DNA of 21,482 bases, from the NCBI GenBank assembly GCA_938028585.1, contig CALIZH010000364.1:1-21482 (forward strand). Direction: 5' to 3'. Positions 15,599 through 21,482 of this stretch are shown here, piece after piece. A program made the translations under genes and the position numbers. How positions within the stretch are numbered: position 1 is the first letter of the stretch; the number at the start of each line of letters is the position of its first letter. Under the pieces are notes generated by a model. That model did not search any database. It was given only the letters and a program-made list of their open reading frames with translations, and had not been told where the DNA came from. Source of the DNA: an uncultured Actinomyces sp. (GTDB lineage: Bacteria; Actinomycetota; Actinomycetes; Actinomycetales; Actinomycetaceae).

Positions 15599-16339
15599 GT
15601 GAGCGTGCTCGATACTCTCAATCAAACGTTGCCGGACCTGTTCCGCGTCATCGATCTTCTTGGCGTGCTCTTGAACGGGATCCTCGGCGGACGTATCGCG
15701 CGCATTAAACGTTTCGATGCAGTCGGCTTCATGGTGTTGGCCATCATGTGTGCGCTGGCCGGAGGAATGCTCCGTGACATTATGCTGGATCAAGGCCCAC
15801 CGGTTGCCTTGACCGATCCCTTCTACCTGGGGACTGCGCTGGTCGGTGCGCTGATCGCTATGCTCTGGCGCCTCAATTCCCGCTTCTGGAGGATTGCGCT
15901 GGTGCTGGCCGATGGAACCGTTCTGGGATGCTGGGCGGCCACTGGAGCGCTGAAGACACTGAATGCTGGATTGGGAGTGGGACCGGCGATTCTCCTGGGA
16001 ATTATGACCGCCGTCGGTGGCGGCATGATTCGAGATATTTCCGCGGGGATGGTTCCCCAGGTATTTGGCGGAAATAACCTCTACGCAACGCCCGCATTTG
16101 TCTCAGCGGCGATCATGGCTGCTTTTGGCCACTCGGGCCTGGAACAGATCGGCATGCTGGTAGCGACGATTGTCGGGTCGAGCTTCACAGTACTTGCACA
16201 TTGGAGAAAGTGGCAGCTCCCTTCGCATAATGATTGGACGTTGACCATGACGGCAACGCAGCTGCGGGCACTCCTTCGGCTGCGATCGCTTGATGAACGT
16301 GAGGTCAAGAAGATTACTGAGGACAGTTTGGATCGATGA
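15599..16339 (+). CDS. TRIC-type cation channel / UPF0126 family membrane protein
   Basis: The 246-residue integral membrane protein has the internal duplication of the UPF0126/TRIC family. GGMLRD (55-60) is echoed by GGMIRD (141-146), each followed by a similar membrane segment. About seven transmembrane helices are expected. Prokaryotic TRIC homologues conduct monovalent cations, but the physiological role here is unknown. GTG 15599 is chosen as start because GAGAGGTGG (15581-15589) precedes it at a good distance. A TTG 30 nt upstream would include the ribosome site itself. The stop overlaps the permease ATG (ATGA, 16336-16339). The C-terminus after the last helix is cytosolic and charged (LRSLDEREVKKITEDSLDR). 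Confidence 0.88.
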   Translation: MSVLDTLNQTLPDLFRVIDLLGVLLNGILGGRIARIKRFDAVGFMVLAIMCALAGGMLRDIMLDQGPPVALTDPFYLGTALVGALIAMLWRLNSRFWRIALVLADGTVLGCWAATGALKTLNAGLGVGPAILLGIMTAVGGGMIRDISAGMVPQVFGGNNLYATPAFVSAAIMAAFGHSGLEQIGMLVATIVGSSFTVLAHWRKWQLPSHNDWTLTMTATQLRALLRLRSLDEREVKKITEDSLDR

Positions 16340-17868
16340 GTACAGACAAGGCTCAGAGTGAAGCGCTCTCTATGGCGGAAGGCAGCGGTGGGTCGCAGGC
16401 GACTTTCGCGGGTGAGAGTGAGCTTCGGTCAAAAGGATTCAAGGCCGCGCACCTGTCGATGATGGCGCTGGGAAGTGCGATTGGTGCCGGCTTCTTCCTG
16501 GGTACCGGCGTGGCCGTTTCCGAGGCCGGACCCGCCGTTTTGGTGTCCTACATTCTTGCTGCATTAATCGTTGTTACCGTGATGTATGCGCTGGCAGAGT
16601 TGGCTGCCGCGATCCCTTCCTCGGGATCTTTCTCGACCTACGCCGAGGCAGGAATCGGCCGGTGGGCAGGTTTTACTTCAGGCTGGTTGTACTGGTGCAT
16701 GCTGATCATGGTGCTAGGCCTGGAAATGACCGGTGCAGCGCAGATCTTTACCACCTGGTTCCCCAGTGTTGACCAGTGGGTTGTCACTTTGGTCATCGTT
16801 GTCGTCCTGGGTGGGATTAACCTGCTGGCGGCCGGTGAATTCGGTCGTGTTGAGGCTTGGCTTGCAGGATTGAAAGTCGCGGCAATTATTTTCTTCCTGG
16901 TCGTTGGAGTGGGCCTTCTGACGGGAATTATTCCCGGGAGCGCTCAGAGCCTGCACCAGGCATTCGTTGGAAATGGTGGTTTTGCTCCTGCTGGCCTTCC
17001 CGGAATCGCGGTTGGTTTGCTTGCGATTATTACCTCCTTTGGTGGGCTTGAGATTGTCACCATTGCCGCCGCCGAGGCCGATGATGCGAGGCGCGCGATG
17101 TCGCAGGCTATTCGCTCGGTCATTTGGCGCATTTTGGTGTTCTACGTGGGCTCTGTTGCCCTGTTAATCTGCCTGCTGCCGTGGAATTCGGATGAGATGA
17201 AGACCAGTCCTTTCGCTGCGGTTTTGAACATGGCGGGAATTCCCGCGGTCGGAATGATCATGGAGATCATTGTTTTCACCGCACTGATTAGTGCCTTCTC
17301 TGCAAATATTTACGCGTCTTCCCGAATCGCATACTCGCTGTCGGCACGTGGAATGGGACCGACGTGGATTCTGGGTGCGCGCGTGCGCAAAGCTGTCGAT
17401 GAGGGGGACGAGGCCCTTGGAGTAACTACGCTTCACGGTGACATTGAGGATGGGCGAACCCCTCGTCGCTCGGTTGCGGTTTCTGTGGCTCTGGCCTTTA
17501 TTTCCGTCGCCTTGAACTGGTATCTTCCATCATCGATCATGCAGGTGCTCATTAATGCAGTGGGCATGGTGCTGTTGATCGTGTGGGTGATGATCGTTAT
17601 TTCGCAGATCCGCTTGCACTCGAAGCTCGAGGCCGAGGGGGTTTTGTCCCTGAGGATGCCGGGTTGGCCGTGGCTGCCGTGGTTCGCTGTTATCGGATTG
17701 CTGTCGATCGCGGTTCTGATGATGTTTAACGCTGCCGGACGCGCACAGCTGGTCGCAATGGGATCGCTGACCCTGATCCTGGTATGTCTGTACTTTGTGC
17801 GTGAGAATCTTCGAAATCGCAAGGCTGCACGCGCTTCAGTGGCGAAGATCGTCAGGAGTGATGACTAA
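16336..17868 (+). CDS. APC-superfamily amino-acid permease
   Basis: The 510-residue protein has the amino-acid transporter (AAT, GabP/AroP/ProY-like) pattern. A hydrophilic N-terminus of about 37 residues precedes a first helix with GSAIGAGFF (46-54), equivalent to the family's GGxIGTG substrate-binding break. YALAELAAAIPSSGSFSTYAEAGIG and GWLYWCMLIMVLGLEMTGAA follow, and about 12 membrane helices are expected. A hydrophilic, acidic loop near 350-380 (RVRKAVDEGDEALG to IEDGRTPRRS) lies between helices 8 and 9, longer than usual. The substrate cannot be fixed from sequence. It is translationally coupled to the upstream channel through the ATGA overlap, an uncommon pairing. Confidence 0.93.
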   Translation: MSTDKAQSEALSMAEGSGGSQATFAGESELRSKGFKAAHLSMMALGSAIGAGFFLGTGVAVSEAGPAVLVSYILAALIVVTVMYALAELAAAIPSSGSFSTYAEAGIGRWAGFTSGWLYWCMLIMVLGLEMTGAAQIFTTWFPSVDQWVVTLVIVVVLGGINLLAAGEFGRVEAWLAGLKVAAIIFFLVVGVGLLTGIIPGSAQSLHQAFVGNGGFAPAGLPGIAVGLLAIITSFGGLEIVTIAAAEADDARRAMSQAIRSVIWRILVFYVGSVALLICLLPWNSDEMKTSPFAAVLNMAGIPAVGMIMEIIVFTALISAFSANIYASSRIAYSLSARGMGPTWILGARVRKAVDEGDEALGVTTLHGDIEDGRTPRRSVAVSVALAFISVALNWYLPSSIMQVLINAVGMVLLIVWVMIVISQIRLHSKLEAEGVLSLRMPGWPWLPWFAVIGLLSIAVLMMFNAAGRAQLVAMGSLTLILVCLYFVRENLRNRKAARASVAKIVRSDD

Positions 17869-17886
17869 GACGCTGGTATCTGCGCA

Positions 17887-17939
17887 GTGGATTTTTCCAC
17901 AGGATCAACGCGTATTCGGCGTTTTCCACAACTGAGTGG
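17887..17939 (+). repeat. Two direct TTTTCCACA (DnaA-box-like) repeats with small dyads
   Basis: TTTTCCACA occurs at 17893-17901 and again at 17922-17930, same orientation, 29 nt apart, in the 139-nt gap before the nuclease gene. It differs from the DnaA box TTATCCACA at one base. The first copy also forms a GTGGA/TCCAC hairpin (17887-17900). The second pairs CCAC (17926-17929) with GTGG (17936-17939). Binding by DnaA or another regulator is speculative. Confidence 0.35.
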
Positions 17940-18007
17940 TTCTTGATGTCTGCGTGCGTTCCCTGCGCCATAGTGGCTAAATAACTGTCAGAAGGAGGTA
18001 AGTGTTC

Positions 18008-18745
18008 ATGCGCCGAAAAGGTCCCAGACGCTCACGCCTTCTGATGGGGGCTCTTCTTATATGCGCGATTGTGGCAGTGGCCTTCGCGCTTGTCCGCACT
18101 GGAATCGTCGGCGGTACTTTTGGCGTGTGGGGCACAGGGTTGAACAGTTCCAGCGGTCCTTCGGATTCTTCCTTAGGGAGCGTCGATGATAGCGCGAAAG
18201 CCCTGGACCAGCTTCCCGTGCTTCAGACGCGCAGTGGATCTGTTCCACGCTATTCACGTGATGAATTTGGTCAGCGATGGGCAGATATCGATCGAAATGG
18301 CTGCGATACGCGAAATGACATCCTTCGAAGGGATTTACGCAGTCTGCAGATGAAGACTTCCTCTCCGAACTGTGTGGTTGTCGGGGGGATCCTTGATGAC
18401 CCTTATACGGGGAGAACGATTGATTTCCGCAAGGGTGAGGATTCCTCAGATCAGGTGCAAATCGACCACGTTGTTGCGCTTGCCAATGCGTGGCGCAGCG
18501 GTGCGTGGCAGTGGGATGCTTCACGTCGACAAGAATTTGCGAACGATCCAACAAACTTGCTGGCTGTTGACGGCAATGCAAATCAAGATAAAGGGGCGAG
18601 CAGAGCGGATCAGTGGCTTCCGCCGAATGCTCGTTATCGCTGTGCGTATGTGCAGCGGCAAATCGTTGTGAAGAGTTCCTGGGGATTGGGGGTAACCCCG
18701 CGGGAGAAGAAAGCGATGAAAGCGGTGCTCGATCACTGCGAATAA
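18008..18745 (+). CDS. Membrane-anchored DUF1524 (HNH-like) nuclease
   Basis: The 245-residue protein begins with a basic, then hydrophobic anchor or signal (LLMGALLICAIVAVAFALV, 11-29) and a Ser/Gly-rich linker. The DUF1524/GmrSD C-terminal-like domain follows. It shows DIDRNGCDTRNDILRRDL (93-110), the core QIDHVVALANAWRSGAW with His154 (151-167), and NLLAVDGNANQDKGASRADQW (183-203). Cys99, Cys122, Cys212 and Cys244 could form two disulfides, which fits an extracellular domain. Such proteins are predicted secreted nucleases, perhaps for nutrient DNA or biofilm turnover. ATG 18008 lies 9 nt after a perfect GAAGGAGG. GTG 18002 is too close. It probably has its own promoter in the gap after the permease, though none is clear. 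Confidence 0.88.
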   Translation: MRRKGPRRSRLLMGALLICAIVAVAFALVRTGIVGGTFGVWGTGLNSSSGPSDSSLGSVDDSAKALDQLPVLQTRSGSVPRYSRDEFGQRWADIDRNGCDTRNDILRRDLRSLQMKTSSPNCVVVGGILDDPYTGRTIDFRKGEDSSDQVQIDHVVALANAWRSGAWQWDASRRQEFANDPTNLLAVDGNANQDKGASRADQWLPPNARYRCAYVQRQIVVKSSWGLGVTPREKKAMKAVLDHCE

Positions 18746-18820
18746 AGGGGAACAGCCAAAGGGGAGTGCCCGCGCAAGTATCATGCAGATCGACGCGCAA
18801 GGTGGGGAGAGCCGGGTATA

Positions 18821-18856
18821 GCAAAGCCCCGACCGGTGGGACGCACCGAGCGGGGC
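18821..18856 (-). terminator. Intrinsic terminator of tRNA-Arg
   Basis: Read on the - strand, GCCCCG (18851-18856) pairs with CGGGGC (18826-18831), with an inner CGGTG/CACCG stem and a short loop, followed by TTTGCTATA. It lies 7 nt after the tRNA 3' end. On the + strand no T tract follows, so it would serve only the tRNA. Confidence 0.75.
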
Positions 18857-18862
18857 CGCTTG

Positions 18863-18935
18863 CGCGCTCGAAGGGACTCGAACCCCCAACCTTCTGATCC
18901 GTAGTCAGATGCTCTATCCATTGAGCTACGAGCGC
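18863..18935 (-). tRNA. tRNA-Arg, anticodon ACG
   Basis: The 73-nt sequence folds as a cloverleaf. The acceptor arms are GCGCTCG and CGAGCGC, with a D arm TAGCTCAATGGATAGAGCA. The anticodon stem TCTGA/TCAGA closes the loop CTACGGA, and the T arm contains GGTTCGAGTCC. The anticodon ACG is at 18900-18902. The discriminator is G and the CCA end is not encoded. ACG is normally edited to ICG to read CGU, CGC and CGA. Confidence 0.95.
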
Positions 18936-18960
18936 ATTGCCGTTTGATTGGCCGAGAAAT

Positions 18961-18990
18961 AGTTTAGGCACAAGGCGCCTTTACAAGCAA
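18961..18990 (-). promoter_or_regulatory. Probable promoter of tRNA-Arg
   Basis: On the - strand TTGCTT (18985-18990) and TAAACT (18961-18966) are 18 bp apart. This places transcription initiation near 18954, about 19 nt before the tRNA. The spacer holds a perfect 10-bp palindrome AAGGCGCCTT (18972-18981), which might be a binding site. Confidence 0.5.
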
Positions 18991-19038
18991 ACTCATAAAT
19001 GCGTCATCAATCACATCAGCCTCTTTTTGCTGCGGAGG

Positions 19039-19082
19039 AAGTCGCAGAATCTTGCGGAAAAGAAAGAAAATTTATGCGACTT
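19039..19082 (+). repeat. Inverted repeat in the permease leader region
   Basis: AAGTCGCA (19039-19046) and TGCGACTT (19075-19082) are perfect inverted 8-mers separated by 28 nt of purine-rich sequence. They lie 108 nt before the permease gene, in a 254-nt gap. They could form an mRNA stem if transcription starts upstream, or be a split operator. I see no known purine-riboswitch core here. Confidence 0.35.
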
Positions 19083-19129
19083 TGTCAATCAATGCAACCG
19101 AACTTTCCGTGAAACGGTGCTTTCCTTGC

Positions 19130-19149
19130 TTCTTACGTATGGGTAAGAA
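19130..19149 (+). promoter_or_regulatory. Dyad operator candidate upstream of the NCS2-OHCU permease
   Basis: TTCTTAC (19130-19136) and GTAAGAA (19143-19149) form a perfect 7-bp dyad with a 6-nt centre, 40 nt before the permease ATG. Its size suits a dimeric repressor such as a TetR, GntR or MarR-type purine regulator. TTGCTT (19126-19131) overlaps the left arm and might be a -35. No convincing -10 is placed correctly. Confidence 0.4.
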
Positions 19150-19189
19150 TTAAGAGGTCCATTTTTGAGCGACATGCAGGAGCAGCGCA

Positions 19190-21136
19190 ATGGCAAATAG
19201 CCATCCAAAAATGTCCACCACTCGAATCGACCCGGTCGATGCGGTCCCTTCTTTCCCCAAGCTCACAATCCTCGGTTTTCAGCATGTCCTGGCGTTTTAC
19301 GCCGGGGCAGTTGTCGTTCCGCTGGTAATTGCAACTGGTCTGGGACTTGACTCGGCTACTACTGTTCACCTGATCAATGCGGACCTCTTCACCTGTGGTA
19401 TCGCGTCAATCATCCAATCTGCAGGTCTTGGCCCGAAGATTGGTGTTCGTCTTCCCTTGCTTCAAGGCGTGACATTTACGGCTGTTTCTCCGCTTATTGC
19501 AGTTGGTTTGGCTGCTGGTGGGGGAGTCGAAGGCCTCGCGACGATGTACGGCTCGATTATCGTTGCAGGTATTGCCACCTTCCTTGCCGCTCCCTTCTTT
19601 GCGAAACTCCTTCGTTTCTTCCCGCCGGTTGTTACCGGTACCTTGCTGACGGTTATGGGAACGACCCTTATTTCGGTTGCAGCAAACGATATCGTTTACT
19701 GGGGAACTGAGGCAGCAAAGGTTGGCGCCGATCCCATTCCCGGAACTCTTCGCGGACTTGCATACGCTCTTGGCACTTTGGCTGTCATCGTCGTTATCCA
19801 GCGCATTTTCTCTGGCTTTATGGCGACGATTGCCGTCCTTTTGGGTCTGCTTGGCGGAACGGTTGTCGCGTGGATACTGGGGGATGCAAACTTCTCTGCG
19901 GTCTCTCAGGCCGCACCGATTGGAGTAACCAGTCCTTTCTTCTTTGGAATTCCAAAGTTCTCAGTTGCAGCGATTATCTCGATGCTCATCGTCATGGCAA
20001 TTACCGCCGTCGAAACCACCGGTGACGTTTTTGCGACCGGCGAGGTTGTGGGTAAGCGCATCACTCCTGCACACATTGCGAATGCTCTTCGCGCCGATGG
20101 TCTGTCGACCGCGCTCGGTGGTGTCCTGAACTCTTTCCCCTACACCTGCTTTGCACAGAACGTTGGTTTGGTTCGTCTCACGCGTGTGAAGTCGCGCTGG
20201 GTCGTTACTGCCGCGGGCGTCTTCATGATCATTCTGGGAATCCTCCCCAAGGCTGGCGCGATCGTCGCCTCGATTCCGAAGCCTGTTATCGGTGGAGCGT
20301 CTCTGGCAATGTTTGCAGCCGTTGCTGTTGTCGGTATTCAGACCCTTTCCACTGTTGATATGCGCGATAACCGTAACTCGGTGATCGTTGCGACCTCGCT
20401 TGGCTTGGGTCTGCTGGTCACTTTGAAGCCAGAACTCGCTAGCTACGTGCCTTCGTGGATGCAGATTCTTTTCGGCTCAGGCGTGACGATCGGCTCAATC
20501 TGCGCGATCATTCTCAACCTGCTCTTCTTCCACATCGGTCGTAAGCCTTCTCCGGCTGTTTCACTGGTTGATGGTCGTCCGCTGGACTTGGACGCAATTA
20601 ATCGCCTTGATCAAGCACAGTTCACTCGCGCCTTCGCGCCCATGTTCTCGGGAGTGACGTGGCCGGTTGAACGTGCGTGGACACGCGCTCCTTTCGAGTC
20701 GGTCGCTGACCTGCGCCACGCCTTCCAGGATGCAGTTGGACAGGCTGACCGTGAAGAACAGGAAGCTCTGATTGCCGGCTACACCGACATCGTTGATCTG
20801 ATTCTGGGTGGCGAGGCCGATGAGCAGGCCCTGCTGGACACCGGTTCGACCCTCTTGGGTGACTTTAACTCGGAGAAGCAGGAAGAATTGCGCGCGCTTG
20901 GCCAGGCCTACCATGAGCGTTTTAACCGCCCGCTGATCGTATGCGTCTCGCGTGTGGATTCGGCCGATCAACTTCTTGCTGATGGCTGGCGTCGTGTTGA
21001 GGGTTCTGACCTTCGAGAGATCCGCGTGACCTTGAACGAACTCATGCAGATTGCCGAAAACCGTTTCGAGGCCATGGTTGCCGACGCAAACCCCATCCAT
21101 TCCGCGTGGGCACATTCCTTTGATCAGTTGAACTGA
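19190..21136 (+). CDS. NCS2 xanthine/urate-type permease fused to a degenerate OHCU decarboxylase domain
   Basis: The 648-residue protein has two parts. Residues about 25-450 are an NCS2/NAT nucleobase transporter with about 14 helices. FQHVLAFYAGAVVVPL lies in helix 1, the substrate-site AVETTGD contains Glu275, and the NAT signature is QNVGLVRLTR (323-332). Family resemblance favours xanthine or urate over uracil. Residues about 466-630 resemble OHCU decarboxylase, a late enzyme of urate breakdown to allantoin: INRLDQAQFTRAFAPMF, RAPFESVADLRHAF, EEQEALIAGYTD, EADEQ and AYHERFNRPLI. The usual HPDL catalytic histidine is replaced by Tyr531 (GYTD), and the Ser three residues before the conserved Glu-Gln is Glu542. 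Catalysis is therefore doubtful. ATG 19190 has AGGAG 7 nt upstream. A strong terminator follows. Confidence 0.9.
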   Translation: MANSHPKMSTTRIDPVDAVPSFPKLTILGFQHVLAFYAGAVVVPLVIATGLGLDSATTVHLINADLFTCGIASIIQSAGLGPKIGVRLPLLQGVTFTAVSPLIAVGLAAGGGVEGLATMYGSIIVAGIATFLAAPFFAKLLRFFPPVVTGTLLTVMGTTLISVAANDIVYWGTEAAKVGADPIPGTLRGLAYALGTLAVIVVIQRIFSGFMATIAVLLGLLGGTVVAWILGDANFSAVSQAAPIGVTSPFFFGIPKFSVAAIISMLIVMAITAVETTGDVFATGEVVGKRITPAHIANALRADGLSTALGGVLNSFPYTCFAQNVGLVRLTRVKSRWVVTAAGVFMIILGILPKAGAIVASIPKPVIGGASLAMFAAVAVVGIQTLSTVDMRDNRNSVIVATSLGLGLLVTLKPELASYVPSWMQILFGSGVTIGSICAIILNLLFFHIGRKPSPAVSLVDGRPLDLDAINRLDQAQFTRAFAPMFSGVTWPVERAWTRAPFESVADLRHAFQDAVGQADREEQEALIAGYTDIVDLILGGEADEQALLDTGSTLLGDFNSEKQEELRALGQAYHERFNRPLIVCVSRVDSADQLLADGWRRVEGSDLREIRVTLNELMQIAENRFEAMVADANPIHSAWAHSFDQLN

Positions 21137-21166
21137 GGTTTCACGACTGACGAATACTGATTAGCG

Positions 21167-21205
21167 TTTGCCCCCGGGTGCTCATGCGCCCGGGGGCAAA
21201 TTTTT
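21167..21205 (+). terminator. Strong intrinsic terminator after the permease gene
   Basis: TTTGCCCCCGGG (21167-21178) pairs perfectly with CCCGGGGGCAAA (21189-21200) around a 10-nt loop, followed at once by TTTTT. It starts 30 nt after the permease stop. Confidence 0.95.
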
Positions 21206-21482
21206 GTCGGTCTGCGTTACTCTGCACGGCCTTCGTCCCCTCGCTCTCTCCCCCATCCTGGTTTAGCTCATTCATTCCGGGTCTGTTGCTGTTCTAAGGC
21301 GGTAGGTGAGCGAGCTAAACCAGGAATGGGAGAGTTAACGGGGGAATGGGAGAGCTAAAGCATGAGTCCACGATCTATGCCCCCGCGCGCTCCGAAAAGA
21401 CCGCAGCTCGGGCAGCATAAAGCGAACTCACGAAAACATGCCCAGGGGACGTAGCGATAGATAAAACACACAAAAGGGTCGG
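21206..21482. other. Non-coding right edge with repeat block
   Basis: These 277 nt follow the permease terminator. I see no supported gene. The first two-thirds hold the inverted and direct repeats listed separately. The last about 110 nt are AT-richer near the edge (GATAGATAAAACACACAAAAG) and open in one - strand frame to the window edge, but without recognisable protein sequence. Confidence 0.5.
21246..21359. repeat. Compound repeat: imperfect inverted repeat plus 20-bp tandem units
   Basis: The left arm (21246-21269) contains CCTGGTTTAGCTC, which is the exact complement of GAGCTAAACCAGG (21312-21324). Similarity continues for about 10 more bases on each arm (CTCTCCCCCAT against AATGGGAGAG), across a 42-nt centre. 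GGAATGGGAGAG occurs at 21323-21334 and again 20 nt later at 21343-21354. GAGCTAAA occurs at 21312 and 21352. This is a designed-looking intergenic element, possibly a small non-autonomous mobile repeat or the border of an element continuing beyond the window. Confidence 0.7.

Noticed and set aside
18057..18971. 304-codon - strand open frame over the nuclease gene and tRNA
   Set aside because: It runs through the tRNA-Arg gene and its terminator and is opposite a motif-bearing nuclease.
18936..19189. Purine or xanthine riboswitch in the permease leader
   Set aside because: I looked for a conserved purine-aptamer core and three-way junction and did not find one; only simple dyads are visible.
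1680..20820. Recurrent word GAGGCCGA/GCCGAGGCC at many places (e.g. near 1684, 14486, 17070, 17630, 20815)
   Set aside because: Most copies lie in frame as preferred Glu-Ala codons in real genes, so codon bias explains them better than a dispersed signal.
21362..21454. 30-codon + strand ORF after GGGAG at the right edge
   Set aside because: Its sequence is basic and low in information, and the apparent ribosome site is part of the repeat unit.
21375..21482. - strand frame open to the window edge (35 codons before a TAG)
   Set aside because: It could be the 3' end of a gene beyond the window, but 35 codons with atypical codon use is within chance and shows no motif.
1..21482. CRISPR arrays, prophage, toxin-antitoxin or defence islands
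   Set aside because: No regularly spaced repeats, integrase, portal, or recognised defence genes were seen on either strand.

Overview
The window looks like chromosomal DNA from a moderately high-GC actinobacterium. The gene set best suits the Actinomycetaceae (Actinomyces/Schaalia type): an LPXTG pilin followed by a class C sortase, an actinobacterial luxS, a single-chain iron-sulfur serine dehydratase, an HrpA helicase with a DUF3418 tail, and an NCS2 permease fused to an OHCU-decarboxylase-like domain. The family assignment is inferred from gene content only; no database search was run.

Layout. 1-1380 (+): the 3' end of a pilin gene with an LPVTG sorting signal, a strong intrinsic terminator, then the pilin-polymerising sortase. 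1361-3001 (-): sdaA, converging on the sortase with a 20-nt 3' overlap. 3175-5810 (+): a compact run luxS - mtnN - low-molecular-weight phosphatase - cysteine-rich lipoprotein, ending in a GTGA stop/start overlap. luxS has the layout of a leaderless gene. 5908-6966 (+): a ROK-fold protein lacking both kinase motifs and the DNA-binding domain. A bidirectional terminator (7004-7030) separates it from a convergent purine phosphoribosyltransferase. 13854-7676 (-): alpha/beta hydrolase - HrpA helicase - SprT-like metalloprotease, the last two overlapping by ATGA. 14023-17868 (+): small YtxH-like membrane protein, rubrerythrin/VIT1 fusion, TRIC-type channel and amino-acid permease (the last two overlap by ATGA). 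18008-18745 (+): a membrane-anchored DUF1524/HNH nuclease. 18863-18935 (-): tRNA-Arg(ACG) with its own promoter and terminator. 19190-21136 (+): xanthine/urate-type permease fused to a degenerate OHCU decarboxylase domain, preceded by a dyad and closed by a very strong terminator. 21206-21482: non-coding, with a compact repeat block.

How the genes may work together. LuxS and MtnN are successive steps of S-adenosylhomocysteine detoxification and produce the AI-2 precursor. The phosphatase and lipoprotein behind them may be co-expressed. Serine dehydratase and the amino-acid permease fit amino-acid catabolism. The purine permease and phosphoribosyltransferase fit purine salvage, although they lie 12 kb apart. 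The ferritin-like/VIT1 protein fits iron or manganese export or storage.

The most unusual items are the permease-OHCU fusion with a lost catalytic histidine, the doubly degenerate ROK protein, the repeat block at the right edge, and the terminator between pilin and sortase. I found no CRISPR array, prophage, complete insertion sequence or obvious new defence system.
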